This document shows positions 44,757-54,203 of a stretch of DNA of 64,000 nt, piece after piece. The translations under genes and the position numbers were made by a program. The number at the start of each line of letters is the position of its first letter. Position 1 is the stretch's first letter. A model generated the notes under the pieces. That model was not told where the DNA came from. It saw nothing but the letters and a program-made list of their open reading frames with translations, and did not search any database. This DNA is from Alphaproteobacteria bacterium PA4 (lineage in GTDB: Bacteria; Pseudomonadota; Alphaproteobacteria; Sphingomonadales; Sphingomonadaceae), in NCBI GenBank assembly GCA_002256005.1, contig NKIQ01000006.1, positions 1-64,000 of the forward strand, read 5' to 3'.

Positions 44757-47333
44757 TCACGCCAGCGCGCGCGACGCCATTTCCAGCACATCCTTGCTGA
44801 CGCCGGGCGCTGCGAGGATGCGTTGCAGCTGGTCCTGCATCAGCGCACTGCGCGCCGCATCGAAGCGGCGCCAGCGGCCGAGTGGCACGGCGAGGCGGGC
44901 GGCGCTTTGCGGGTTGAGGCGGTCGACGGCGAGCAACTGGTCGGCGAGCAGGCGATAGCCGCTGCCATCGGCGGCGTGGAACTGCCGCTGGTTGGCGGCA
45001 AAGGCGCCGACCAGGGCGCGCAGCCGGTTGGGGTTGGCCAGGCTGAAGTCGGGATGGTGCAGCAGCGCCTCGACCTGGGTCAGTGTATCGGGGCGCTGCG
45101 CCAGCGCCTGCACGGTGAACCATTTGTCGATGACGTCATTGTTGCCGGCGAAGCGGGTGTGGAAATCGGCCAGCGCCCGGTCGCGTTCCGGCGTGTCGGT
45201 GTTGATCAGCGCGGTCAACGCACCCAGCCGATCGGTCATGTTCGCCGCCGTCTCATATTGGCGGATCGCCGCCGCCACGGCCTCGGCAGAGCCGGCGGTG
45301 ACGAGATAGGCGAGCGCGACATTGGCCAGCCGGCGCGCGCCCTTGGCCGAGGCATGCAGCGCCGTGCCGGTGCCCGAATGCCAGTGCCAGGCTTCCCACC
45401 ATTGCGGCTCCAGCGCCGTGGCGATGGCGCGGCGGGCGGCTTCGCGGCGGCGATGGATGGCCTCGACATCGACGGTCTTGGCCTGGTCGCCGATAAAAGC
45501 TTCGGTGGGCAGCAGCACGGCCTCCCCGACAAAGCCGGGATCGAGCTCACCGGCGGCACCTGCGGCGAGCGTGGCCCCAACCGCCTCGACCAGTTCGGCC
45601 GGGTCATCATCGGTGGCGAGCACATCGAGGGCCAGCCGCTGCATCGCCTCCCAGCGCGCAAAGGGATCGTCGTCATGGCCGGCGAGGAAGGCGAGATCGG
45701 CACGGCCAGCGGTGGCGGCCACCGTCACCGGCGCCGAAAAGCCGCGATTGAGCGACAGCAGCACCGGCTCGTCGAGATCCTCAATGACCAGCCGGGTTTC
45801 GGCGCCGGTCAGTTCGACGAGATGTTCCGGCCCGATACGGCGACCGGAGTTACGGCCGATCAGCGCCAGCCGGAACGGGATGTGCAGCAGCGGCTTGCGT
45901 GGCTGTCCGGGTGTCGCAGCGAGGTGTTGCGCCAGGTTGATGGTCAGCTGGCGGCCGGCGCGGGCGGTGTGCACGGTGATGCGCGGCGTGCCGGCCTGCT
46001 GGTACCAGTGGTGGAACTGGGTCAGGTCGCGGCCGCTGGCATCGACCATGGCGCGCAGCCAGTCCTCGCAGGTGACGGCCTGGCCGTCGTGGCGATCGAA
46101 ATAGAGATCGGTGCCGCGCCGGAAGCCCGCTGCGCCGAGCAATGTCGCCAGCATGCGGATGACCTCGGCGCCCTTGTTGTAGATCGTCGCCGTGTAGAAA
46201 TTGGCGATCTCGACATAGTGATCGGGGCGGATGGGATGAGCGAGCGGCCCGGCATCCTCAGGAAACTGCACGGCGCGGAGCGCGCGCACATCCTCGATGC
46301 GCCGCACCGCGGGACTGCCCTGGTCGGCGGAGAATTGCTGGTCGCGGAAGACGGTCAGGCCTTCCTTCAGGCTCAGCTGGAACCAGTCGCGGCAGGTGAT
46401 GCGGTTGCCGGTCCAATTGTGGAAATATTCATGGGCGACGACCCCGGCGACGGCATCGAAATCGGCATCGGTGGCGGTTTCGGCGTCGGCGAGGATATAC
46501 TTCGAATTGAAGATGTTGAGGCCCTTGTTCTCCATCGCACCGGCGTTGAAATCGGCAACGGCGACGATGTTGAATTCAGCCAGATCATATTCACGGCCAT
46601 AGACGCGTTCGTCCCAGGCCATCGAGGCCTTCAGCGCTGCCATGGCATGGGCGCAGCGCGGCACATCGGCGGGCGCCGTCCAGATCGCCAGCGCGACCTC
46701 GCGGCCGTTCATCGTGGTGAAGTTGTCGGTCAGTGCGGCCAGATCACCGGCGACGAGCGCGAACAGGTAACAGGGTTTCGGCCAGGGATCGTGCCAGACC
46801 ATGCGGTGGCGGCCGTCACCGAGATCGGTGGTGGCGCCACGATCGCCGTTCGACAGCAGGATGGGATAGCGCGCCTTGTCGGCGGTCATCGTCACATCAT
46901 AGATCGACAGCACATCCGGCCGGTCGGGGAACCAGGTGATGCGGCGAAAGCCCTCGGCCTCGCACTGCGTCACCAATTTGCCTTCCGAGGCATAGAGACC
47001 CATCAGCCTTGTGTTGCTGGCCGGGTTGATCTCGACGGTGATGGTGACGACAGCGCTGTCGCCGTCGATGCTGAGTTCCAGCGCATCGCTGGTCGGTGCG
47101 ACATTCACCGGCACGCCATCGATTTCGACGCTGATGGTGTTGAGGTCCTGGCCATCCAGCTTCAGCGGCCGGTCGTGCTGGCCATTGCGGCGCACGGTCA
47201 GGCGCGAGGCGACGCGGGTGATGCCCGCATCCAGCTGAAAATCGAGCGCGATCTGGGGCACCAGCCAGTCCGGCGGCGCATAATCGGCCAGGCGGATTTC
47301 ATCGAGTGTCGGCAGGGTCCGGGCGTCCATCAT
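44757..47333 (-). CDS. pepN: Aminopeptidase N
   Basis: This 858-aa M1 zinc aminopeptidase has the exopeptidase motif NAGAMENKGLN (about residue 261) and the zinc site VAHEYFHNWTGNRI with a distal Glu in LSLKEGLTVFRDQ (about residues 300-325). It removes N-terminal residues from peptides in the cytoplasm. Length and C-terminal alpha-solenoid match bacterial PepN. The ATG at 47333 has AAGGTGG upstream. Confidence 0.96.
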   Translation of the reverse strand: MMDARTLPTLDEIRLADYAPPDWLVPQIALDFQLDAGITRVASRLTVRRNGQHDRPLKLDGQDLNTISVEIDGVPVNVAPTSDALELSIDGDSAVVTITVEINPASNTRLMGLYASEGKLVTQCEAEGFRRITWFPDRPDVLSIYDVTMTADKARYPILLSNGDRGATTDLGDGRHRMVWHDPWPKPCYLFALVAGDLAALTDNFTTMNGREVALAIWTAPADVPRCAHAMAALKASMAWDERVYGREYDLAEFNIVAVADFNAGAMENKGLNIFNSKYILADAETATDADFDAVAGVVAHEYFHNWTGNRITCRDWFQLSLKEGLTVFRDQQFSADQGSPAVRRIEDVRALRAVQFPEDAGPLAHPIRPDHYVEIANFYTATIYNKGAEVIRMLATLLGAAGFRRGTDLYFDRHDGQAVTCEDWLRAMVDASGRDLTQFHHWYQQAGTPRITVHTARAGRQLTINLAQHLAATPGQPRKPLLHIPFRLALIGRNSGRRIGPEHLVELTGAETRLVIEDLDEPVLLSLNRGFSAPVTVAATAGRADLAFLAGHDDDPFARWEAMQRLALDVLATDDDPAELVEAVGATLAAGAAGELDPGFVGEAVLLPTEAFIGDQAKTVDVEAIHRRREAARRAIATALEPQWWEAWHWHSGTGTALHASAKGARRLANVALAYLVTAGSAEAVAAAIRQYETAANMTDRLGALTALINTDTPERDRALADFHTRFAGNNDVIDKWFTVQALAQRPDTLTQVEALLHHPDFSLANPNRLRALVGAFAANQRQFHAADGSGYRLLADQLLAVDRLNPQSAARLAVPLGRWRRFDAARSALMQDQLQRILAAPGVSKDVLEMASRALA

Positions 47334-47417
47334 CGCGCCACCTTGCCCGCTAAAATGCAAAGGGGGAAGTGACGCCGCGTGCCTTGGCACCCGGCGTCAC
47401 CCGCCCTCGCCGTCAAC

Positions 47418-47753
47418 TTACTTCCTGGTGGTGACCGTCGTCTTGTCGGTGGTGGTGCTGACGGTCGCCTTGTTGGCTTCGATGGCGTCGGCCTTCACTT
47501 CGCCCTGCGCCTTGATGGCGTCGGCCTGGTTGTGCATGGCATCGGCCTTGTTCTCGGCGCTGTTGGCCATGGCGTCGGCACTGGCCTTGCCCTGGTCTTC
47601 GACCTTGTCGGCATTGGCGTCGACGCTGTCGGCAACCGCTTCGGTGTTGCTGCGCACGGCATCGGCGGCCTTGTCTTCCGGCTTCTTGTTGCAGGCGGCG
47701 AGCGAAAGGCCGGCGACGGCCAGCAGCATGATCGGAGTCAGATTGGATTTCAT
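47418..47753 (-). CDS. Small lipoprotein with helical low-complexity domain
   Basis: This 111-aa protein has a lipobox LSLAAC (Cys21) and then about 85 residues rich in Ala, Asp, Lys and Asn in a heptad-like pattern (DAVRSNTEAVADSVDANADK, ADAMANSAENKADAM), predicted as a long helix. It ends in a Thr/Lys-rich tail. This type resembles envelope spacer or stress lipoproteins. AGGAGAA precedes the ATG, and an EcfG-like promoter lies upstream. Confidence 0.8.
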   Translation of the reverse strand: MKSNLTPIMLLAVAGLSLAACNKKPEDKAADAVRSNTEAVADSVDANADKVEDQGKASADAMANSAENKADAMHNQADAIKAQGEVKADAIEANKATVSTTTDKTTVTTRK

Positions 47754-47783
47754 GGGTGTTCTCCTGTTGCGTTCCGACGCAAC

Positions 47784-47808
47784 AACCGTTCGCCGGCGCG
47801 TCGGTTCC
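47784..47808 (-). promoter_or_regulatory. Possible EcfG (general stress) promoter
   Basis: On the minus strand GGAAC (47808-47804) and GTT (47786-47784) are 17 bases apart, close to the GGAAC-N16/17-CGTT consensus of the alphaproteobacterial general stress sigma factor. It sits about 31 bases before the lipoprotein start. The match is short. Confidence 0.35.
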
Positions 47809-48031
47809 ACGGGGCGGTTCGGGATGTTTTGGGAGGAAGCGGGGGTGGACCCGGCCGTGTTTCGGGGGAAAGGTACGGCCGGGTCCGGGGTCGGACAGCG
47901 AAAGCGGGGGAATGGTCGCGCTGTCGCTATCTATTACGCTCCGGCGCGACCAAGGTTTCATCGCGGAACGCAACTTGTGAAGATTTTTTCACTGTGTTAT
48001 TTTAATCAGACACTGAAAACGGAATCTGCCG

Positions 48032-49216
48032 ATGCCCTTTGACGCCGAACTTGCCACCCAGGCCTATATGGCGACACTGCGCGGTGCTGCCCGGGCGAAA
48101 TCCGATGCCTATTTCGAAGGCGGCTATTGGCTGATCCTGTGGGGCGCGCTGGCCGGCATCCTTGCCGATCTGATCATCCTGCGGCTGGGCTGGGCGGCGG
48201 CGCTGTCGGCGCGGGTGCGGCGCTTCACCGGCAAGCGCTGGCTGCAATCCTTCCTGTTCGCCATCCCCTATCTGCTGCTGGCGTCGCTGCTGATCCTGCC
48301 GCTGACCATCTACGAGGATTTCTACCGCGAGCGGCAATATGGCCTGCTCAACCAGGATTTCGCCGCCTGGGGTGGGGAGGCGCTGCTCGGCCTCGCCATC
48401 AACGCCCTGGTCTTCGGCCTGTTGTTCATGGGCATCCACGCCGTGCTGCGGCGCTGGCCCAAGGGCTGGTGGGTCGGCGCCACCGCCGTCACCGTCGCCG
48501 GCCTCGCGCTGTTCATCACCATCGCGCCGGTTTATGTGCAGCCGCTGTTCAACGATTACACGCCGCTGCCCGAAGGGCCGGTGAAGAGCGCCGTGCTGTC
48601 GATGGCGCGCGCCAATGGCGTGCCGGCGGACAATGTCTATCTCGTCGATGCCTCACGCCAGACCGACCGCATTTCCGCCAATGTCGCCGGCCTGTTCGGC
48701 ACCACCCGCATCGCGCTCAACGACAATCTGCTGAAGCAACCGGTCGATGAAGTGCGCGCCGTGATGGCGCATGAACTCGGCCATTATGTGCTCAACCATG
48801 TCTGGAAGATGCTGATCACGCTGACCCTGCTGGCGGCGACGCTGTTCCTGATCATCAGCCGGGCGCTGCCCTGGATGCTGGCGCGCTTCGGCCCGCGCTG
48901 GGGCGTGACGAGCATGGACGATCCGGCGATCCTGCCGGTGATGATGATCATCGCCGCGGTCATCGGCCTGCCGATGCAGCCGATCACCAACAGCATCATC
49001 CGCACCCAGGAAATCGAGGCCGATCGCTTCGGCCTCAACGCCGCCCGCGCCCCCGATGCCTTTGCGACCACAGCGATGAAGCTGTCGCAATATCGCAAGA
49101 TCGAGCCCGGCCCGATCGAGGAAATCCTGTTCTTCGATCACCCCTCGGGCCACACCCGCGTGCTGACCGCAATGCGCTGGAAGGCCGAGCATCTGGGTCA
49201 GGCAGATGTGCGCTAG
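48032..49216 (+). CDS. M48 family Ste24-like membrane metalloprotease
   Basis: This is a 394-aa integral membrane protein of the CAAX prenyl protease 1/Ste24 type. Several helices precede the zinc site MAHELGHYVLNH (His247, Glu248, His251), with the third ligand in QEIEADRFGL (Glu327). The characteristic SxxHP-like DHPSGHTRVLTAMRW ends the protein. It probably degrades or matures membrane or exported proteins. The upstream region 47976-47992 has a small GTGAA/TTCAC hairpin. Confidence 0.93.
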   Translation: MPFDAELATQAYMATLRGAARAKSDAYFEGGYWLILWGALAGILADLIILRLGWAAALSARVRRFTGKRWLQSFLFAIPYLLLASLLILPLTIYEDFYRERQYGLLNQDFAAWGGEALLGLAINALVFGLLFMGIHAVLRRWPKGWWVGATAVTVAGLALFITIAPVYVQPLFNDYTPLPEGPVKSAVLSMARANGVPADNVYLVDASRQTDRISANVAGLFGTTRIALNDNLLKQPVDEVRAVMAHELGHYVLNHVWKMLITLTLLAATLFLIISRALPWMLARFGPRWGVTSMDDPAILPVMMIIAAVIGLPMQPITNSIIRTQEIEADRFGLNAARAPDAFATTAMKLSQYRKIEPGPIEEILFFDHPSGHTRVLTAMRWKAEHLGQADVR

Positions 49217-49392
49217 GGGTCCAAAGCTGACGCTTGGCTCTCACCTTGATGAGGCTTGGAATGGCCAATTCTGTGACCTTGCAGCCATTTCTGCAAGGGT
49301 CGCCGAACGACAGCTTCTAGCAAAAACTGATATTCCGGCGTCTGTTCGTCCTAGGTCGCATCTCGCCCTGGGTGCGTGGTCACGGCGCCGTC

Positions 49393-50088
49393 TCAATCGG
49401 CGTCGGCGATGGCTCGCAGGCCTGGAACGTCGAGCAGCCATATCACCCGGTATTCCGATTTGATCAGCTTCCGTTGGTTAAACTCGGAGAGGATCGGAAT
49501 GACGTGGCTGCGCGACAGGTTGGTCATTTCGGCCAGCATGGACTGGGTGATGGGGGCGGTTACCACGGTTCCGGCAGAAGGATCTTTTCGACGACAGTTG
49601 GCCACGCGCAACAAGGCGGCGGCGCACCGACGGCTCGCCGACCGGATCAGAAGGTCGTTAGCAATCATGCTGACCGTGTCGAACTCCATCAGCAATTCCT
49701 GCGCAATGTGGAGCCACCATCGGGGGTGCTCATTCAGCATCGCCTGCAATGGCCGCAGCGGCACATAGCCCAGCAAGACCGGCGTGATGGCTTGGATCGT
49801 CGCCCGCCGCGGTTCACCGGTCAGCAGCGGCCCAAGGCCTGTCCAGCTGCCGGGCTGGCCCAGATGCGCGACGGGCGAAAGAGCGGACCCGAGCGCTGAA
49901 GTCATCCCGAGCGCGCCCTTGCAGATGCCGTAGATACCACCAGGCGGATCGCCGGCGAGGTAGATCGTTTCGCCCGTATTGAACGGTTGCCATTGGCAAA
50001 TGTCCAGCAGCGCCGACCGGAAATCCGCCGGCATCGAAGCGAGCCAGCCATTCTCTGTCAGCACGCGGCGCGCCTGGTCTGGGTTCAT
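49393..50088 (-). CDS. Crp/Fnr family transcription regulator
   Basis: This is a 231-aa regulator with an N-terminal cyclic-nucleotide-binding-like barrel (GETIYLAGDPPGGIYGICKG, then PGSWTGLGPLLTGEPRRAT) and a C-terminal winged helix (ITQSMLAEMTNLSRSHVIPILSEFNQRKLI, quoted in part). No Fnr-type cysteine cluster is visible, and ligand residues for cAMP are not conserved, so the signal is unknown. It is divergent from the DUF1254 gene pair, with about 100 bases between, and probably controls it. Confidence 0.9.
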   Translation of the reverse strand: MNPDQARRVLTENGWLASMPADFRSALLDICQWQPFNTGETIYLAGDPPGGIYGICKGALGMTSALGSALSPVAHLGQPGSWTGLGPLLTGEPRRATIQAITPVLLGYVPLRPLQAMLNEHPRWWLHIAQELLMEFDTVSMIANDLLIRSASRRCAAALLRVANCRRKDPSAGTVVTAPITQSMLAEMTNLSRSHVIPILSEFNQRKLIKSEYRVIWLLDVPGLRAIADAD

Positions 50089-50188
50089 GAGGCAGTTTCG
50101 CCAGAAAACGACGAGAATGTCTAGTATTGGACACCTTGCAACGCTTGCCCGGGTGCAACCATTCGCTGCAACCGTCGAGGTTATGCCA

Positions 50189-51685
50189 ATGCGCCGATCG
50201 TCCTGTTATCGTTCCGCATCGCTGATTGCTTTCGCGCTGTTGATCGCGCCAGCACAGGCCGAAACCGTGCAGACAAGGCTAGGACCGGTCGAAGTCGATC
50301 ACGGCCTGCCGATACCTGCCACTCGCCAGAAGCTTTACGACGAGCTGGATTTCCAGCGTGCCGTCCAGGGCGTGATCTGGGCGGAACCGGCGATCAACAA
50401 CGCGCTGTTCCAGCAGGGCATGGTCAAGGCCGGCGTCCCCAACCTTGGCGCCATGGTCTATGACAAGCGCATGCAGCCGGGGCAGGAGACGCTGACCCCG
50501 AACCAGAGCGTCATCTACCTCTACGACAGCATCAACCTCGCCGACACCGGCCCGGTGGTGCATATCGTGCCTGAATCGCCAATCAACGCCGGCTTCTTCG
50601 ACATGTGGATGCGACCGGTGCTCGATTTCGGCACGGTAGGCCCCAACAAGGGCAAGGGCGACCGCATCCTGATCCTGCCGCCAGGCTATACCGCTGTAGT
50701 GCCAGATGGCTATCTGGTGGCGCGGCCCAAGACCAACCAGATCTTTTCCATCACCCGCCTGTCCATCAAGGAAGGCATGACCGAAGAAAAGGCGCTGGCC
50801 CTGTATCGCCGGATGCAGACCTATCGCCTTGCCGACGCGGCGAACCCCAAGCCCAAAACCCTGGTGCTGATGGGTGATCCGGCCCAGGGCGGCAAGCAGT
50901 TTCGGATGAATCGCCCCGCCGGCCTTGCCTATTGGCAAATGGTTCACCAGCTTATCGACAGCGAGACCATCGAGGATCGTGATCGCATCACGCTGGGCAG
51001 CCTTGCCCCGATCGGCATCGAGCGCGGCAAGCCCTTCGCGCCCGATGCCCGGATGCAGAAAATCCTCATCGACGCCGAACAGGTGGGCAAGCTGATGATG
51101 GTCAACGAGGCCTTTTCACCGCGCACCATCCCCGATGGCGTCGAGAAGGAACTCTATCCCGGCACTCACTGGGAGAACATCCAGTTGCTGCCGTCGATGA
51201 CCCAGGAAGGACCGAACTCGACCTATGTCGCGGGCCGGATGATCGGCTTCTATCAGGCCAACGGAGCCCAGTTTGCATGGGACCCCAAGGATTATCCGCC
51301 AGGCTTTGGCCAGAAATATGCTGCCGCCTATCAGGACAAGGCGGGCGACTGGCTGAAGGGCGAAAACAGCTATCGGCTGCGCATCCCGGCCAACGTCCCA
51401 GTCGCCGATTTCTGGGCGCTGACCGTCTATGACATCGAAACCCGCGCCCTGATCGAGGCACCGCAGCATCGCGCCGAGATCAACCCCAACGTCAACAAGC
51501 TCAAGATGAACGCCGACGGCTCGGTTGACCTCTATTTCGGCCCGAAGACGCCTGCGGGTCTCGAAAGCAACTGGGTGCAGACGGTTCCCGGCCGTGCCTG
51601 GTTCCCCTATTTTCGCTGGTACGGACCGACCGAAGCCTATTACGACAAGCGCTGGGCGCTTCCCGACATTGAACGCGTGAACTGA
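50189..51685 (+). CDS. Exported DUF1254/DUF1214 protein
   Basis: This 498-aa protein has a signal peptide (MRRSSCYRSASLIAFALLIAPAQA). The DUF1254 part (residues about 40-170, beginning DELDFQRAVQGVIWAEPAIN) and the DUF1214 part near the C-terminus (FWALTVYDIETRALIEAPQ and VDLYFGPKTPAGLESNWVQT) are both recognisable. These families are common in pollutant-degrading and marine bacteria, and no enzymatic role is settled. The ATG at 50189 has GAGG 8 bases upstream; an ATG at 50183 is also in frame. The second family member follows after 14 bases. Confidence 0.88.
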   Translation: MRRSSCYRSASLIAFALLIAPAQAETVQTRLGPVEVDHGLPIPATRQKLYDELDFQRAVQGVIWAEPAINNALFQQGMVKAGVPNLGAMVYDKRMQPGQETLTPNQSVIYLYDSINLADTGPVVHIVPESPINAGFFDMWMRPVLDFGTVGPNKGKGDRILILPPGYTAVVPDGYLVARPKTNQIFSITRLSIKEGMTEEKALALYRRMQTYRLADAANPKPKTLVLMGDPAQGGKQFRMNRPAGLAYWQMVHQLIDSETIEDRDRITLGSLAPIGIERGKPFAPDARMQKILIDAEQVGKLMMVNEAFSPRTIPDGVEKELYPGTHWENIQLLPSMTQEGPNSTYVAGRMIGFYQANGAQFAWDPKDYPPGFGQKYAAAYQDKAGDWLKGENSYRLRIPANVPVADFWALTVYDIETRALIEAPQHRAEINPNVNKLKMNADGSVDLYFGPKTPAGLESNWVQTVPGRAWFPYFRWYGPTEAYYDKRWALPDIERVN

Positions 51686-51699
51686 ACGAGGAGCCTGCA

Positions 51700-53112
51700 A
51701 TGCACATCGCCCCAAACCCGACGCGTCGCCTGCTTGCGCTCGGCCTGCCGCTGCTCGGCCTTGGCCTCGTGACGCTGTCAGCGTGCAACCAGGCCGCTCC
51801 CGGCCAACTCTCCGCGTCGGAGGCTAAGGCTCTGGCCAAGGAAGCCTATATCTACGCCTATGCTCCCGTTTACATGGAACGTCAGCGACGCAACATGGTC
51901 AGCGTCGACGCCGACCGCGGCGATGGCAGTGCGCCGGAAAACAGCTTCGGCAATGTGCGCGCACTCGGCAGCCCGGCGCTGAAGACCATCGTCATGCCGA
52001 ACAACGACACGCTGTATTCCAGCGCCTGGATCGATCTGTCGAAGGGGCCGTTCCTGCTCGACATTCCGCCGATGGGTGATCGCTATTTCACCTTCCAGAT
52101 GATGGACGCGTTCTCCAACACCTTCGACTATGTCGGGACCCGCGCGACCGGGGCGAAAGGCGGCAAGTTCCTGCTGGCGGCGCCAGGCTGGAAGGGGGAC
52201 ACGCCCGAGGGCGTCAGCAAGGTCTTTGTGGCGCCGACCAACCGCATCTGGATCGCCGCCCGCTTCGGCGTGCACGGCGAAGCCGATCTGCCCGGCGCAC
52301 ACAAGGCCCAGGATTCGATTCGCCTGACCGACCTGAAGGGACAGCGCGTTGTCGCTGCAAATCCGGGCTTCAAGCCGCTGGCACCGCCCGAAACCTGGCC
52401 GACGGAGCAATTCTTCACCGTCTTTGGCGATGTGCTGAAAGACACGCCAACCCCGGCAGCAGCGCAGCCGCTGGTAGCACGCTTCGCCGCCATCGGACTG
52501 AGCCCGAAGACCGGCTTCACCCCGGCGACGCTGTCGAAGGAAACGCTGGCGGCGATGGACGCAGGAGCAAAGGAGGGCTTTGCAGCGATTCAGGCGGCCA
52601 AACTGGGCGACAGCGCCAATGGTTGGGACTTCAGCATGAAAAACGGCCGCTTCGGCGAGGATTATCTCGTGCGCTCAGCCATCGCCTTCCGCTCGTTGGC
52701 CGGCAACGCGCCCGAGGAAGCCATCTATTTCAACGCTGACAAGGACGTCTCAGGCCAGCCGCTGGATGGTGCAAACCGCTACACGATGCGCTTCGAGAAA
52801 GGGCAACTGCCGCCCGTCGATGGTTTCTGGTCGTTGACGATGTACGACGGCAAGACCTTTTTCATGGTCGAGAACCTGAAGAAGCGATACTCGATCGGCA
52901 GCCAGACGCCTGGCCTCGCCTTTGCACCGGACGGGTCGTTGACCCTTTACATCCAGCATGAAAACCCCGGACCAGAAAAGGAAGCCAACTGGCTGCCAGC
53001 GCCCACCGGGGCTTTCGACGTCCATCTGCGGACTTATGTTCCCCAGAAACCGTTGCTTGCCGGGAGCTACAAGCTCCCGCCGGTCAAACGGGAAGCACCG
53101 GCCGGCCCTTAA
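51700..53112 (+). CDS. DUF1254/DUF1214 lipoprotein
   Basis: This 470-aa protein has a lipobox (VTLSAC, Cys29). It shows the DUF1254 opening EAYIYAYAPVYMERQRRNMV, the core VMPNNDTLYSSAWIDLSKGP and DRYFTFQMMDAFSNTFDYVG, and the DUF1214 end DGFWSLTMYDGKTFFMVEN and TLYIQHENPGPEKEANWLPA. It is a paralogue of the preceding gene, in the same operon behind an AACGAGGAG ribosome site. The two may form a periplasmic complex. Confidence 0.88.
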   Translation: MHIAPNPTRRLLALGLPLLGLGLVTLSACNQAAPGQLSASEAKALAKEAYIYAYAPVYMERQRRNMVSVDADRGDGSAPENSFGNVRALGSPALKTIVMPNNDTLYSSAWIDLSKGPFLLDIPPMGDRYFTFQMMDAFSNTFDYVGTRATGAKGGKFLLAAPGWKGDTPEGVSKVFVAPTNRIWIAARFGVHGEADLPGAHKAQDSIRLTDLKGQRVVAANPGFKPLAPPETWPTEQFFTVFGDVLKDTPTPAAAQPLVARFAAIGLSPKTGFTPATLSKETLAAMDAGAKEGFAAIQAAKLGDSANGWDFSMKNGRFGEDYLVRSAIAFRSLAGNAPEEAIYFNADKDVSGQPLDGANRYTMRFEKGQLPPVDGFWSLTMYDGKTFFMVENLKKRYSIGSQTPGLAFAPDGSLTLYIQHENPGPEKEANWLPAPTGAFDVHLRTYVPQKPLLAGSYKLPPVKREAPAGP

Positions 53113-53405
53113 GAGGCCGCAAGATTATCGGCCGTCCTTGGGCGGTCGATTGTCGTCCGAGACAGCAAAGTCGGCTCCCGGGCAGCGTCTTGAGTCCCAG
53201 GAAAGCCCGCAATGCAGAACGGAGATGCCGCGCGGCTAGATCGTAGGTGAATAGCCGATTCCGGCAAAAGCCGCCGTTCTCGCAACGATCGAAGAACGGT
53301 TTAAGCTGGGTCGGAAGCAGCCCTTGCCGCCACGAGTCCCAAACCCCAGATTTTGACCATGCGGCATCTTTGCCGAATCGCACCGATGCCGCCTAGGATG
53401 CTGCG
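53113..53405. other. Intergenic region without recognised gene
   Basis: These 293 bases follow the DUF1254 lipoprotein. Open frames are short and shared with neither flank. I see no convincing terminator, promoter or RNA. The base composition is slightly less GC-rich near 53240-53330. Confidence 0.4.
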
Positions 53406-54203
53406 ATGCATCTCCTAGTCCTCGGCCTCGGCTATACCGCTGCACGCTTTGCCGCCGCCTTTCCCGGCCGGGTGACGGCGGTGCGCTCACGACCGGGCGC
53501 CGATGTGCTGACGCTCGATGACCCCGCCCTGCCGGCGGTCATCGCCGCTGCCACGCACATCCTGTCGTCTGTGCCGCCGGCGGTCGATGGCAGCGATCCG
53601 GTGCTGGTGGCGCATGGCGCGGCGCTGGCAGCGGCGCCGGCGGGCTGGGTCGGCTATCTGTCCTCCACCGGCGTCTATGGCGATGCCGGCGGCGCCTGGG
53701 TCGATGAAGCGAGCGTGCTCAAGGGTCGCCGCTCCGGCCGGCTGGCGGCGGATGAAGCCTGGCAGGTGCTGCACCCCCGGGCCCGTGTGTTTCGTCTGCC
53801 GGGCATCTATGGCCCCGGCCGCAGCGCGCTCGACCGGTTGCTTGCTGGCCCGGTGGCGCGGATCGATCTGCCCGGCCATGTCTTTTCGCGCGTGCATGTC
53901 GATGACATCGTCGGCGCCATGCTGGCCAGCCTGTCGCGCGGTGGCCCTGGCGTCTACAATCTCGCCGATGACGAGCCGGCGCCCGGCGAGGCGGTGACCG
54001 CCCATGCCGCCCGGCTGCTCGGCCTCACGCCCGCGCCGCTGCAATCGCTCGACGCGGCGCAGCTGTCGCCGATGGGTCGCGCCTTTTATGGGGAGTGCCG
54101 CAGAGTGGCCAATGGCAAGATGACGCGGGATTTGGGCTACACTTTGCGCTATCCAGACTATCGTGACGGGCTTGCCGCCTGCCTTGGGGAGATGAAGCGA
54201 TGA
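53406..54203 (+). CDS. NAD-dependent epimerase-like protein (YeeZ type)
   Basis: This is a 265-aa atypical short-chain dehydrogenase/epimerase. The N-terminal nucleotide loop is LLVLGLGYTAARFAAAF, and the substrate side shows YLSSTGVYGDAGGAWVDE and FRLPGIYGPGRSALDRL. Its closest type is YeeZ, an E. coli protein of unknown substrate. The stop overlaps the molybdo-enzyme start by four bases. Confidence 0.8.
   Translation: MHLLVLGLGYTAARFAAAFPGRVTAVRSRPGADVLTLDDPALPAVIAAATHILSSVPPAVDGSDPVLVAHGAALAAAPAGWVGYLSSTGVYGDAGGAWVDEASVLKGRRSGRLAADEAWQVLHPRARVFRLPGIYGPGRSALDRLLAGPVARIDLPGHVFSRVHVDDIVGAMLASLSRGGPGVYNLADDEPAPGEAVTAHAARLLGLTPAPLQSLDAAQLSPMGRAFYGECRRVANGKMTRDLGYTLRYPDYRDGLAACLGEMKR

Noticed and set aside
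53113..53405. Small RNA or riboswitch in the gap after the DUF1254 lipoprotein
   Set aside because: No conserved aptamer or clear terminator hairpin could be recognised.
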